From: Oxalobacteraceae bacterium UBA5157
Lineage (GTDB): Bacteria; Pseudomonadota; Gammaproteobacteria; Burkholderiales; Burkholderiaceae_D
Direction of reading: 5' to 3'
Assembly: GCA_002415335.1 (NCBI GenBank)
Contig: DHXL01000096.1
Location: 6,913-14,346 of the forward strand
DNA: 7,434 nucleotides
Position numbers and translations under genes: made by a program. Shown here piece after piece: positions 1-6,114 of the stretch. Numbering within the stretch: position 1 is the first letter of the stretch; each line of letters starts with the position of its first letter. Below the pieces are notes generated by a model, which saw nothing but the letters and a program-made list of their open reading frames with translations, had not been told where the DNA came from and searched no databases.

Positions 1-712
1 TTTCCGGTTTGTTCACCGAGAACGACGTATCGCCAAACACCGCGATGCGGACGCGTCCGTTAACCGCCTCGAGATCCTGCGCTTCGGTGAACACTTCGCC
101 GATCGGAAACTGTCCGCCGACGTTCTTCATCTCGCTGTAATCCCCGACGTTCAATTTTGCCGGTTCGAATGGGCAGCCGAAAACCAGGCGTTCGCCGCCG
201 CTGTCGACGACGCCGCCGCGCGCGCGGTCAATGCGTGACTTCAGCGCATTGCCGACTCCGCGAAAATAGTGCGGGTCGTACGCCAGCGAGTCGACGTAAT
301 ACAGGGATTCGGCACCCGGCATGCGGCCCAGATGCGGATGCTCGACCACCTTGAGCGCGCGCTTGAACAGTTCGACCCGGATCCGGAATGCCTCCAGACG
401 GAAATTGGTCGATTGAATCAGGATGACGAGATCGGCGGCTACCAGCGGCGCGAATGCAGCAAGAATATACGCCGGCGACACCGCATCAAAATCGATGAAG
501 GACGCATGCGGAAGGCAGCGCCGGTAGGCCGCTGTCAACGCAACGGCGAGCGCGCAGCGCGTATCGAACACCACCACTGCCGCCTCCGGGCGCGCGTGCT
601 CGATCGCCATCGACAGAATATCCCGCAGGTGCCTTTCGGCGGTATCAACCGCTTCGTCAGGCATCAAGTCGAATAGTGGATGGAGGATTGATGGATTCGC
701 AAGAGAGGGCAT
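1..712 (-). CDS. Probable M29-type aminopeptidase or relative, N-terminal 237 residues, cut by the window edge
   Basis: An open frame runs from ATG at 712 leftward off the window without a stop, giving 237 residues; the C-terminus is missing. The first ~135 residues form an alpha/beta-type domain with hydrophobic strands (AAVVVFDTR near residues 43-51, then LVAADLVILIQSTNF). Near residues 205-222 is the stretch MKNVGGQFPIGEVFT. It resembles the glycine/proline plus GEVFT segment of M29 aminopeptidases (aminopeptidase T/PepS group), where the Glu is a metal ligand. That fold also includes ring-opening dioxygenases such as NicX, so peptidase activity is likely but not proven, and the remaining metal ligands lie outside the window. 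The start at 712 has only a weak ribosome binding site; the frame stays open upstream to a TAG near 795, so a GTG or TTG start is possible. The regulator gene ends 110 nt upstream on the same strand with no intrinsic terminator visible between them, so co-transcription is plausible. Confidence 0.55.
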   Translation of the reverse strand, partial: MPSLANPSILHPLFDLMPDEAVDTAERHLRDILSMAIEHARPEAAVVVFDTRCALAVALTAAYRRCLPHASFIDFDAVSPAYILAAFAPLVAADLVILIQSTNFRLEAFRIRVELFKRALKVVEHPHLGRMPGAESLYYVDSLAYDPHYFRGVGNALKSRIDRARGGVVDSGGERLVFGCPFEPAKLNVGDYSEMKNVGGQFPIGEVFTEAQDLEAVNGRVRIAVFGDTSFSVNKPE

Positions 713-822
713 CGTCGGCTTATGGCAGCAAATAGAATCGGGATTCGAGCACACCTCAGGCCAAAGCGTGCAGGCGTCAAGCAATCGGCCATTCTACCCT
801 GCGTCAACATGGCGGCCGTCAT

Positions 823-2385
823 TCAAGGTATTTTCGGCAGGCCGTATTTGCGCAGCTTGTTGGCCATCGTCGAGTGCGATGTCTTGAGGCGCATCGCCAG
901 CTTGCGGCTGGAAGGAAATTGCGGATAGAGCCGTTCCAGCAGGCCGCGCTCGAACAAGGCCACCGATTTCTCCCAGTCTTCGACTTCGCGCGGCTCCGTT
1001 TCATCGGCCATGATGCTGCTCTCGGCCAGGTCCAGATCGGACCTGTCGATGATTCTCTGGTCCGACATCGTGACCGCGCGGAACACTACATTTTGCAGCT
1101 GCCGCACATTGCCCGGCCAGTTATTGGCAAGCAGCGCGGTGCCGGCGGCCGCATTGAGCCGGTAAATCGGTTTCTGCGCCTGGGCGCACGCGCGCTCGAT
1201 GAAGTGGCGCGCCAACAGCAGGATATCATCGCGCCGTTCGCGCAACGGCGGCACGTCAAGGTTCAGCACATTGAGCCGATAAAAGAGGTCTTCGCGAAAC
1301 GTGCGCTCGGCCACCATCTTGGTCAGGTCGCGGTGCGTCGCGCTGATGATGCGCACATTGACTTTCATTTCGCGCTCGCCGCCGATGCGGCGGAATTTTC
1401 CGTCATTCAGGAAGCGCAGCAGCTTGGCCTGCAGGTACAGCGACATTTCACCGATCTCGTCCAGAAACACGGTGCCGCCATCGGCCATCTCAAACAGTCC
1501 CGGCTTGCCGCTGCGCTGCGCACCGCTGAACGCGCCCGGCGTATAGCCGAATAATTCGCTTTCCGCCAGGCTTTCCGGCAAGGCTGCACAATTGAGCGCC
1601 AGGAACGGCGCGTCACTGCGCCCGCTAGCGGCATGGCATGCTTGCGCCACCAATTCCTTGCCGGTTCCCGTCTCCCCGAATATCAGCAACGGCGCGTCCA
1701 CGGCCGCGACCCGCAGCGCACGCGCTTTGAGGGCGCGGATCGGCGCCGACTCGCCGATGATGAAGTGAAAACCGCCACCTTCTGAATATTGCAGCGCATG
1801 GATGCGCTCACCCAGCCGACGCGGCGCATGCAGCGAAATCACGCCTCCCACCGTCAGCCCCAGGCGCGAGTCCAGCCCTTCCGATACCGGCGTGACTTCC
1901 AGCAGAAAAGGTTCGCCGTGCAGCGTCACTTCCCGCGCCGGCACGCGAAACGCACTGGCCACCAGCTCGGTCTGCAAATCCGGTGTGCCGAACAGTTCAT
2001 GCAAGGTCTTGCCATGCAGCGCGCTTTCGCTCATACCCGTCACGGCGGCGACCGCCGCATTGACCGCGACGATGCGTCCGCTCGCATCGACCGCCATCAC
2101 CGGATCGGCCATGACCGCCATCAAGGTGTCGAGGTGCAGACGGCGCCGCGCACCGGGCAAGATATCGACTACCTCGACCGAGGTGACGCCGGTCACCTCC
2201 AGGCAATCTGCCCGCAGCGAAGGCAATACATTCTTGGCAAGTTTTGGGATGTCGATAAAGATGTGCGGCGGCTCGACTTCGACCGCCACGACATTCATGT
2301 TGCGGCGGGCCATCACCGCGAGGACTTCGTGGGCAATACCGACGCGGTCGGTGAACTGTACATCTATCCGCATGGTTTCAGGCAT
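823..2385 (-). CDS. TyrR/PhhR-family sigma-54-dependent activator (ACT-PAS-AAA+-HTH)
   Basis: A 520-residue cytoplasmic enhancer-binding protein of the TyrR family. Domains in order: N-terminal ACT, ~5-75 (begins MRIDVQFTDRVGIAHEVL, an amino-acid-binding module in this family); PAS, ~82-185; AAA+ ATPase, ~207-440; TyrR-type helix-turn-helix, ~475-518 (PSSRKLAMRLKTSHSTMANK). Visible motifs are Walker A GETGTGKE (237-244), sigma-54 contact loop GAFSGA (284-289), Walker B TVFLDE (305-310) and sensor 2 WPGNVRQL (423-430). E. coli TyrR lacks a GAFTGA loop and acts with sigma-70. Pseudomonas PhhR keeps it and activates sigma-54 promoters, so this protein should be the PhhR type, with Ser in place of Thr. 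An in-frame TGA sits directly before the ATG at 2385, so translation starts there or at the ATG at 2373, which matches the usual family N-terminus (MRI...). Neither has a good Shine-Dalgarno; see the leader ORF at 2364-2456. The effector is probably an amino acid. The sigma-54 promoter of ald in this window is a candidate target. Confidence 0.93.
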   Translation of the reverse strand: MPETMRIDVQFTDRVGIAHEVLAVMARRNMNVVAVEVEPPHIFIDIPKLAKNVLPSLRADCLEVTGVTSVEVVDILPGARRRLHLDTLMAVMADPVMAVDASGRIVAVNAAVAAVTGMSESALHGKTLHELFGTPDLQTELVASAFRVPAREVTLHGEPFLLEVTPVSEGLDSRLGLTVGGVISLHAPRRLGERIHALQYSEGGGFHFIIGESAPIRALKARALRVAAVDAPLLIFGETGTGKELVAQACHAASGRSDAPFLALNCAALPESLAESELFGYTPGAFSGAQRSGKPGLFEMADGGTVFLDEIGEMSLYLQAKLLRFLNDGKFRRIGGEREMKVNVRIISATHRDLTKMVAERTFREDLFYRLNVLNLDVPPLRERRDDILLLARHFIERACAQAQKPIYRLNAAAGTALLANNWPGNVRQLQNVVFRAVTMSDQRIIDRSDLDLAESSIMADETEPREVEDWEKSVALFERGLLERLYPQFPSSRKLAMRLKTSHSTMANKLRKYGLPKIP

Positions 2386-2456
2386 TCATGGTGGGTCTCA
2401 CGACCGCAGCGTAGGCGGCGCAGGTAAGCGGCCGCGGAAATTGCGGCCTGCGCCAC
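2364..2456 (-). CDS. Possible 30-codon leader ORF overlapping the regulator start
   Basis: A perfect AGGAGGT lies on the minus strand at 2467-2461. Four bases further is a GTG (2456-2454) opening a 30-codon frame that ends at TAG 2366-2364. The peptide starts MAQAAISAAAYLRRLRC if GTG is read as Met. It has three Cys and two His and matches nothing I recognise. The frame overlaps the regulator start at 2385 by 22 nt in another reading frame. The regulator itself has no clear ribosome binding site, and no other start suits this strong one, so translational coupling or leader control is a reasonable guess. It could also be chance in GC-rich DNA: the frame is open further upstream and no coding constraint can be judged from a single sequence. 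Confidence 0.35.
   Translation of the reverse strand: MAQAAISAAAYLRRLRCGRETHHECLKPCG
2417..2454 (-). promoter_or_regulatory. GC-rich hairpin in the regulator's leader
   Basis: Two nested inverted repeats: an outer 6-bp arm GGCGCA (2417-2422) with TGCGCC (2449-2454), and an inner 6-bp arm GGCCGC (2430-2435) with GCGGCC (2443-2448). They are separated on one side by a 7-nt bulge, and the inner loop is GGAAATT. In the regulator mRNA this 12-bp hairpin would start just inside the GTG of the putative leader ORF and end 31 nt before the regulator ATG. No U-tract follows, so it is not a standard intrinsic terminator. It may control translation of the regulator or be a DNA operator; the function is unknown. 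Confidence 0.45.
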
Positions 2457-2553
2457 TTTAACCTCCTGCGGTCGGCGCGACAATAGCGTTGCTGATCGGC
2501 CTCGTCGCAGGTGGATTTGGGTTGCTTTGCGGCACGCACAGCCAACCATGCCG

Positions 2554-2582
2554 CGTATAATCAACTAATTTCCTGATTTCAA
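2554..2582 (-). promoter_or_regulatory. Candidate sigma-70 promoter for the regulator gene
   Basis: On the minus strand, -35 TTGAAA (2582-2577, 5/6 match) is followed by a 17-bp spacer and -10 TATACG (2559-2554, 4/6 match). The start point would be near 2547, giving a leader of about 160 nt that contains the AGGAGGT, the small ORF and the hairpin. The -10 shares its TATA core with the opposing plus-strand TATAAT, so only one polymerase could occupy the site at a time. Confidence 0.45.
2556..2561 (+). promoter_or_regulatory. Perfect -10 hexamer (TATAAT) for the SBP-GGDEF-SBP operon
   Basis: TATAAT lies 69 nt upstream of the first operon gene. The matching -35 position (about 2533-2538, CACGCA) is poor and there is no extended -10 TGn, so the promoter would be weak or need an activator. 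A start point near 2568 would place the 2589-2609 inverted repeat inside the 5' UTR. Confidence 0.45.
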
Positions 2583-2588
2583 GAAAAA

Positions 2589-2609
2589 TATCGGAAAGTC
2601 AGTCCGATA
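2589..2609 (+). repeat. 7-bp perfect inverted repeat in the operon leader
   Basis: TATCGGA (2589-2595) and TCCGATA (2603-2609) are exact reverse complements separated by 7 nt. The element ends 11 nt before the GGAG ribosome binding site (2621-2624) of the first SBP gene. It could be a repressor operator downstream of the promoter, or an mRNA hairpin. It has no U-tract and is too small to be a c-di-GMP riboswitch. Confidence 0.5.
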
Positions 2610-2630
2610 GCCGGTGACACGGAGACCAAC

Positions 2631-3392
2631 ATGTCGTGGTTGAACGTTCGAACGCGTGGGGCGTTACTCTTCATGATCCTGATCGGGGCAGTCGCGCCGG
2701 CGTTCGCGAGCGGCGCCGTCAAAATCGTCACCGAGGAATTCCCGCCTTATAATTTTACCGAACGCGGCAAGCTGACAGGCTTTAGCACCGAAGTGGTGGA
2801 AGCCGTGCTCAAGGAGCTGAAAATCTCCGGCGAGTTTCAATCGCTGCCTTGGGCGCGCGCCTACGAAACCGCGCGCGATACCGAGGATGTGCTCATCTAC
2901 TCGATCGGCCGAACCAAGGAGCGCGAAAGGCTCTTCAAATGGGTCGGCGTGGTTGCGCCAACCAGTTACTATCTTTTTTCTCTGTCCGGCAAGAACCTAA
3001 AGCTGAGACGTCTTGGCGACGCAAAAAAATATCAAGTCGGCACCGTCAATGAAGACGTCGGGGAGCAATTCCTGGTATCCAAGGGCTTCGTCAAGGGCCA
3101 GAATCTCCAGTCCAGCGTCAAATACGAGTTCAACTACGAGAAGCTGAAAGCGGGCCGTGTCGACCTCTGGATCATGCCCGAGCTGGTGGCTTACTTCCTG
3201 TCGCGCCAAGCCGGCGACGATCCTGCGAAAGTGCTGGTACCGGCCTACCCGGTGACCGAACTCGGAGGCGATGGATACTACATCGCGTTTGGAGCCAAGA
3301 CCCCCGATGCGCTCGTCGCCCGGTTCAGAAGGGGCCTCGAAGCGGTCAAAAAGAACGGTACGTATGACGCGCTGAAAAGGAAATGGCTGTAG
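2631..3392 (+). CDS. Periplasmic solute-binding protein, SBP_bac_3 family (first of two paralogues)
   Basis: A 253-residue secreted protein. A Sec signal peptide occupies about residues 1-27 (Arg near the N-terminus, hydrophobic ALLFMILIGAVAP, cleavage near AFA|SG). The mature part has the usual size and features of amino-acid-type binding proteins: EEFPPYNF (35-42), LPWARAYETA (72-81), GRTKERERLFKWVG (93-106) and a C-terminal NGTYDALKRKWL. Arg98 aligns with the carboxylate-binding Arg75 of E. coli GlnH. At the position of GlnH Asp157, which holds the alpha-amino group, there is Pro183 followed by Glu184, so the ligand may not be a standard amino acid. The start is supported by GGAG at 2621-2624, 6 nt upstream. 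No permease or ATPase gene lies nearby. The next gene is a membrane diguanylate cyclase 75 nt downstream, followed by a paralogous binding protein, so a sensory role is likely. The fold is confident; ligand and partner are inferred. Confidence 0.9.
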   Translation: MSWLNVRTRGALLFMILIGAVAPAFASGAVKIVTEEFPPYNFTERGKLTGFSTEVVEAVLKELKISGEFQSLPWARAYETARDTEDVLIYSIGRTKERERLFKWVGVVAPTSYYLFSLSGKNLKLRRLGDAKKYQVGTVNEDVGEQFLVSKGFVKGQNLQSSVKYEFNYEKLKAGRVDLWIMPELVAYFLSRQAGDDPAKVLVPAYPVTELGGDGYYIAFGAKTPDALVARFRRGLEAVKKNGTYDALKRKWL

Positions 3393-3405
3393 TGCCGCGC
3401 ATGGC

Positions 3406-3428
3406 ATCGTCGCTGTCGGCGAAACGAT
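3406..3428 (+). other. Small inter-cistronic hairpin
   Basis: In the 75-nt gap between the first SBP gene and the GGDEF gene, ATCGTCGC (3406-3413) pairs with GCGA (3419-3422) and CGAT (3425-3428) around a 5-nt loop, with a 2-nt AA bulge. No U-run follows, so it should not stop transcription. It might affect mRNA processing or the relative expression of the two genes. Hairpins like this can occur by chance in GC-rich DNA. Confidence 0.25.
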
Positions 3429-3467
3429 CGCGCGTCGGACGGCTCTTGCACGACAAGAAGGGGACCC

Positions 3468-5330
3468 ATGCGGCGCAACGGTGAACCAAAGGACTCGTTG
3501 GGCGGCCGCCTGGTACTCGCGACGCTCGGCTTTTGCTTCATTTTCACGCTGATCACCATCGGGGTACGAACCTGGTCTGCCTGGCAGGCTGGCCTCGTGG
3601 CGATGACTACCGAGCTGCGCCTGATTGAACAGGTGTACCAACGGACCCTATCCAAAGCCATCTGGGAGATGGATCGCGAGTCGCTTCAAACCCACCTGGC
3701 CAGCGCTGCCAATGTGGCGTCGGTCGGCCGCATCGTCTTGACCATCAAACCGGAGAATCGTCCCCCGGAAATTCTAGAACGCACCCGCGCCGGCTGGACC
3801 CCATCAACGGTGGCGCCATCACGCCATCTGGCGTTAACCTATCAACCCTTTCCCGGGTCGACGGAAAAGCTGGGCGAGCTTGCGTTGTACGGCGACGAGC
3901 GGATGTTATGGGCCCGCTTGCATGACGAGATCTTCGCGATCGTCATCACCCAAATCATCCAGTCCTTGCTGTTGGCCGGCTTGATCATGTTGCTGTTTAC
4001 CCGTTCGGTCACGGTCCATGTGCAACGCATCGCTCGTCACCTCGCCCAATTGACGCCCACCAACCTTGGCAGGTTGCTCGAACTCAGGCGCAAGCCGTCG
4101 CGTCGGGATGAACTGACGCACTTGGTGGACGGCGTGAATGAGTTGCAGGGCAACATGTCAAATTATCTGAAACGGCAGCAGCGCGACGAGCATGAATTGG
4201 CCCAGCATCGCGATCGCCTGGCTGAACTGGTGCGCGAGCGCACCGCCGAGCTTGAGGCACTGGCGGCCGCGCAACAGGCGGCACTGACGCTCTCGAACCG
4301 CTTGATCCACGCTCCCTATGAAGAATTCGAACACTACCAGCTGGAGTGTCTGCGCGTAGTCGCGCAGCGCCTCGGCGCCAGTCACGCGCTTTGGTATGTC
4401 AATGGCGAAACCGGCTCCGATTACCGCCTGTTTCTTGAGTGGCACGCCGAGCAGGTGCAGCCGCCTCGGTCGCTGACTCAGGGCGCCAACGAGTGGTCCT
4501 TCCTGATGGCCATGCTGGAGCGCGAGCAGATGGTCAATTTTCTGACGCACGCCGCGTTGGCCGCCGCGATCACGGCGCCTGCATCAGCCCCATTTTCTGA
4601 AATCGGTTTGGAAGCGAGCGCATTCGCACTGCTGAAAAGCGGCGGCGAACGATTTGGTTTCCTGGTTTTCGGCAAGCAGACGGCGGTCTCGGAATGGCGT
4701 CCCGATGAACAGGCCCTCTTGGCGATGACTGCCCAAATGCTGCTGCAGAGCGCACGTCACAAGGCACAACTGATCGATGTCATCGGCACACATCGAGAGT
4801 TAAGAAAAGTCAATGCGCGGCTTGAGGAACTCTCGCTCAGCGACCCGCTGACCGAACTTCCGAACAGGCGTCATTTCGACAAGATCAAGGCGGTCGAATT
4901 TCGCCGAGCGATTCGCTCCGGATTGTCCCTGTCGCTGCTGGTGTGCGACATCGATTACTTCAAGCGCTACAACGATGCCTACGGCCACGCAGCGGGTGAT
5001 CAGTGCCTGCGTGCGGTCGCGGCGGCGATGCGCTCAAGCGTCGGGCGCGCCGGCGATCTGGTGGCGCGCATTGGCGGCGAGGAATTTGCGGTGCTGCTGC
5101 CTGCCACCGATGAAGCGACGGCGCATGCGCTGGCGGAACGATTGCGCCTGTCGATTATCGACTTGGCCATTCCGCACCAGGATTCCGCCGCGGCGCCTTA
5201 CGTCACAATCAGTATCGGAATCGCATTGTTCGATCACAATCTGATCGACAATTTCGACGCACTTTTTGATCTGGCCGATCAAGCCTTGTACCGGGCAAAA
5301 GCCAGTGGCCGCAATCAAGTCGCGTTGTGA
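3468..5330 (+). CDS. Membrane diguanylate cyclase: periplasmic sensor-HAMP-GAF-like-GGDEF
   Basis: A 620-residue inner-membrane protein predicted to make cyclic di-GMP from two GTP. Layout: TM1 ~14-33; periplasmic sensor ~35-150 (SKAIWEMDRESLQTHLASA recalls CHASE-type sensors of GGDEF proteins, but I cannot name the family firmly); TM2 ~155-177; HAMP ~178-232; coiled coil ~236-272; GAF-like domain ~273-432; GGDEF ~450-620. Catalytic features are intact: DPLTELPNR (459-467), metal-site CDIDYFK with Asp494, and GGEEF (536-540). The inhibitory I-site RxxD is present as RAGD (527-530), exactly five residues before GGEEF, so product inhibition is expected. There is no EAL or HD-GYP domain. AAGGGG at 3458-3463 supports the start. 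The flanking genes on the same strand encode paralogous periplasmic binding proteins, the second starting 16 nt after this stop, so they are likely its ligand-sensing partners (inference). Confidence 0.92.
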   Translation: MRRNGEPKDSLGGRLVLATLGFCFIFTLITIGVRTWSAWQAGLVAMTTELRLIEQVYQRTLSKAIWEMDRESLQTHLASAANVASVGRIVLTIKPENRPPEILERTRAGWTPSTVAPSRHLALTYQPFPGSTEKLGELALYGDERMLWARLHDEIFAIVITQIIQSLLLAGLIMLLFTRSVTVHVQRIARHLAQLTPTNLGRLLELRRKPSRRDELTHLVDGVNELQGNMSNYLKRQQRDEHELAQHRDRLAELVRERTAELEALAAAQQAALTLSNRLIHAPYEEFEHYQLECLRVVAQRLGASHALWYVNGETGSDYRLFLEWHAEQVQPPRSLTQGANEWSFLMAMLEREQMVNFLTHAALAAAITAPASAPFSEIGLEASAFALLKSGGERFGFLVFGKQTAVSEWRPDEQALLAMTAQMLLQSARHKAQLIDVIGTHRELRKVNARLEELSLSDPLTELPNRRHFDKIKAVEFRRAIRSGLSLSLLVCDIDYFKRYNDAYGHAAGDQCLRAVAAAMRSSVGRAGDLVARIGGEEFAVLLPATDEATAHALAERLRLSIIDLAIPHQDSAAAPYVTISIGIALFDHNLIDNFDALFDLADQALYRAKASGRNQVAL

Positions 5331-5346
5331 CACCAAAAGGGAAATC

Positions 5347-6075
5347 ATGAAAGCGTCGACGAACTTGCTGATCATGGCAACATTGATGGTATCGGTTACC
5401 CATGCCGCGACGATTCACGCGGTGACGGAGGCAACCCCGTACACCTACCTGAAGGATGGCAAGGTGGCGGGACCGGCGACCGAACTCGTCGAGTTGACGC
5501 TCAAGCGGGCAGGATTCGCCTCGTACCAGACCAGCCTTTATCCCTGGGCCAGATCGTATGACATGGCGCTCCATGAGCCGGATGTACTGATTTGCCTGAT
5601 TGCCAGGACTGCGGCGCGCGAGAACCAGTTCAAGTGGGCCGGAGAGATCATGAAAATTCAATACCATCTATTCAAGCTGAAGGACCGGCAGGATATCGTC
5701 ATCAAGAGCCTCGAAGACGCGAAAAAATATACGATAGGCGCGATGAGGGACGATGTCCGCTATCGGTATCTGGAGGCACAGGGATTTACCAGGCTCGTGA
5801 TGTCGGCCGAATCGCTCGATAATTTCAACAAGCTGTTAAATCGCCGCGTCGACCTCGTTCCCTTGAATGAGCGCGAAGCCAGTACCATGTGCGAGGAAGT
5901 GCATTTCGACTGTGCGAAGCTGGAGCAGGTTTTTACACTGCATGAAGTGTCGGCTGGCCTCTACATGGCTTACAGCAAGTCAACCCCGGATAGCATCGTC
6001 GAGCGAACCACAGCCGCGTTTGAGAAAATCAAGGCGGAAGGCGGGATCAGAAAAATTCTTGGGGACAATCCCTGA
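5347..6075 (+). CDS. Periplasmic solute-binding protein, SBP_bac_3 family (second paralogue)
   Basis: A 242-residue secreted protein. The frame is open back to 5266, inside the GGDEF gene, but ATG 5347 is the better start: it has AAGGGA at 5337-5342 and opens a clear signal peptide (residues 1-20, cleavage near THA|AT). Features shared with the first SBP are EATPYTYLKDGK (28-39), YPWARSYDMA (65-74), ARTAARENQFKWAGE (86-100) and LEDAKKYTIG (122-131). Arg91 corresponds to the GlnH carboxylate-binding Arg. The GlnH Asp157 position is Asn174, followed by Glu175, so the amino-group site is altered here too. Cys182 and Cys189 (in MCEEVHFDCAK) could form a disulfide that the first SBP lacks. The gene begins 16 nt after the GGDEF stop and is probably translated from the same mRNA. 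Its stop codon lies inside the ald terminator hairpin. The two SBPs have clearly diverged and may bind different ligands or act as a pair. Confidence 0.9.
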   Translation: MKASTNLLIMATLMVSVTHAATIHAVTEATPYTYLKDGKVAGPATELVELTLKRAGFASYQTSLYPWARSYDMALHEPDVLICLIARTAARENQFKWAGEIMKIQYHLFKLKDRQDIVIKSLEDAKKYTIGAMRDDVRYRYLEAQGFTRLVMSAESLDNFNKLLNRRVDLVPLNEREASTMCEEVHFDCAKLEQVFTLHEVSAGLYMAYSKSTPDSIVERTTAAFEKIKAEGGIRKILGDNP

Positions 6076-6111
6076 ACTGGAACGCTCGCCAGCAGCGGAT
6101 GCCCCCAAGAA
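6051..6111 (-). terminator. Intrinsic terminator of ald, embedded in the 3' end of the convergent SBP gene
   Basis: Read on the minus strand, the hairpin begins 3 nt after the ald stop. Its outer stem is TTCTTGGGG/CCCCAAGAA (6111-6103 with 6064-6056, 9 bp). The arms continue with ATCC/GGAT, CTG/CAG and CTGG/CCAG, separated by small bulges, around an 8-nt loop (6081-6088). That gives about 20 pairs in a nearly continuous rod, followed by TTTTT (6055-6051). On the plus strand the same hairpin is followed by GACTTATCG, which has no U-tract, so termination of the SBP operon here would be weak or of another type. The stop codon of the second SBP gene (6073-6075) lies within the structure. Confidence 0.75.
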
Positions 6112-6114
6112 GAC

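Noticed and set aside
713..822. Promoter between the regulator and the M29-like gene
   Set aside because: Two TTGACG hexamers are present on the minus strand, but neither has an acceptable -10 at 16-18 bp; TAGAAT nearby lacks a -35.
1789..2461. Long plus-strand open frames opposite the regulator (also 874-1554), and 6562-7260 opposite ald
   Set aside because: They lie antisense to clearly conserved genes, show no recognisable domains and have Arg/His-rich compositions typical of shadow frames in GC-rich DNA.
2532..2547. CGGCACG-CACA-GCCAA upstream of the SBP operon as a sigma-54 promoter
   Set aside because: The -24 half is close to consensus, but the -12 half lacks the essential GC at the right spacing (GCCAA instead of TTGCW).
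2568..2630. c-di-GMP riboswitch in the leader of the GGDEF operon
   Set aside because: The leader is only about 60 nt and holds a single 7-bp repeat; GEMM-type riboswitches are larger and none of their conserved elements were seen.
5266..5346. Earlier in-frame ATG for the second SBP gene, inside the GGDEF gene
   Set aside because: It would add 27 residues in front of an obvious signal peptide; ATG 5347 has its own ribosome binding site and starts the signal peptide.
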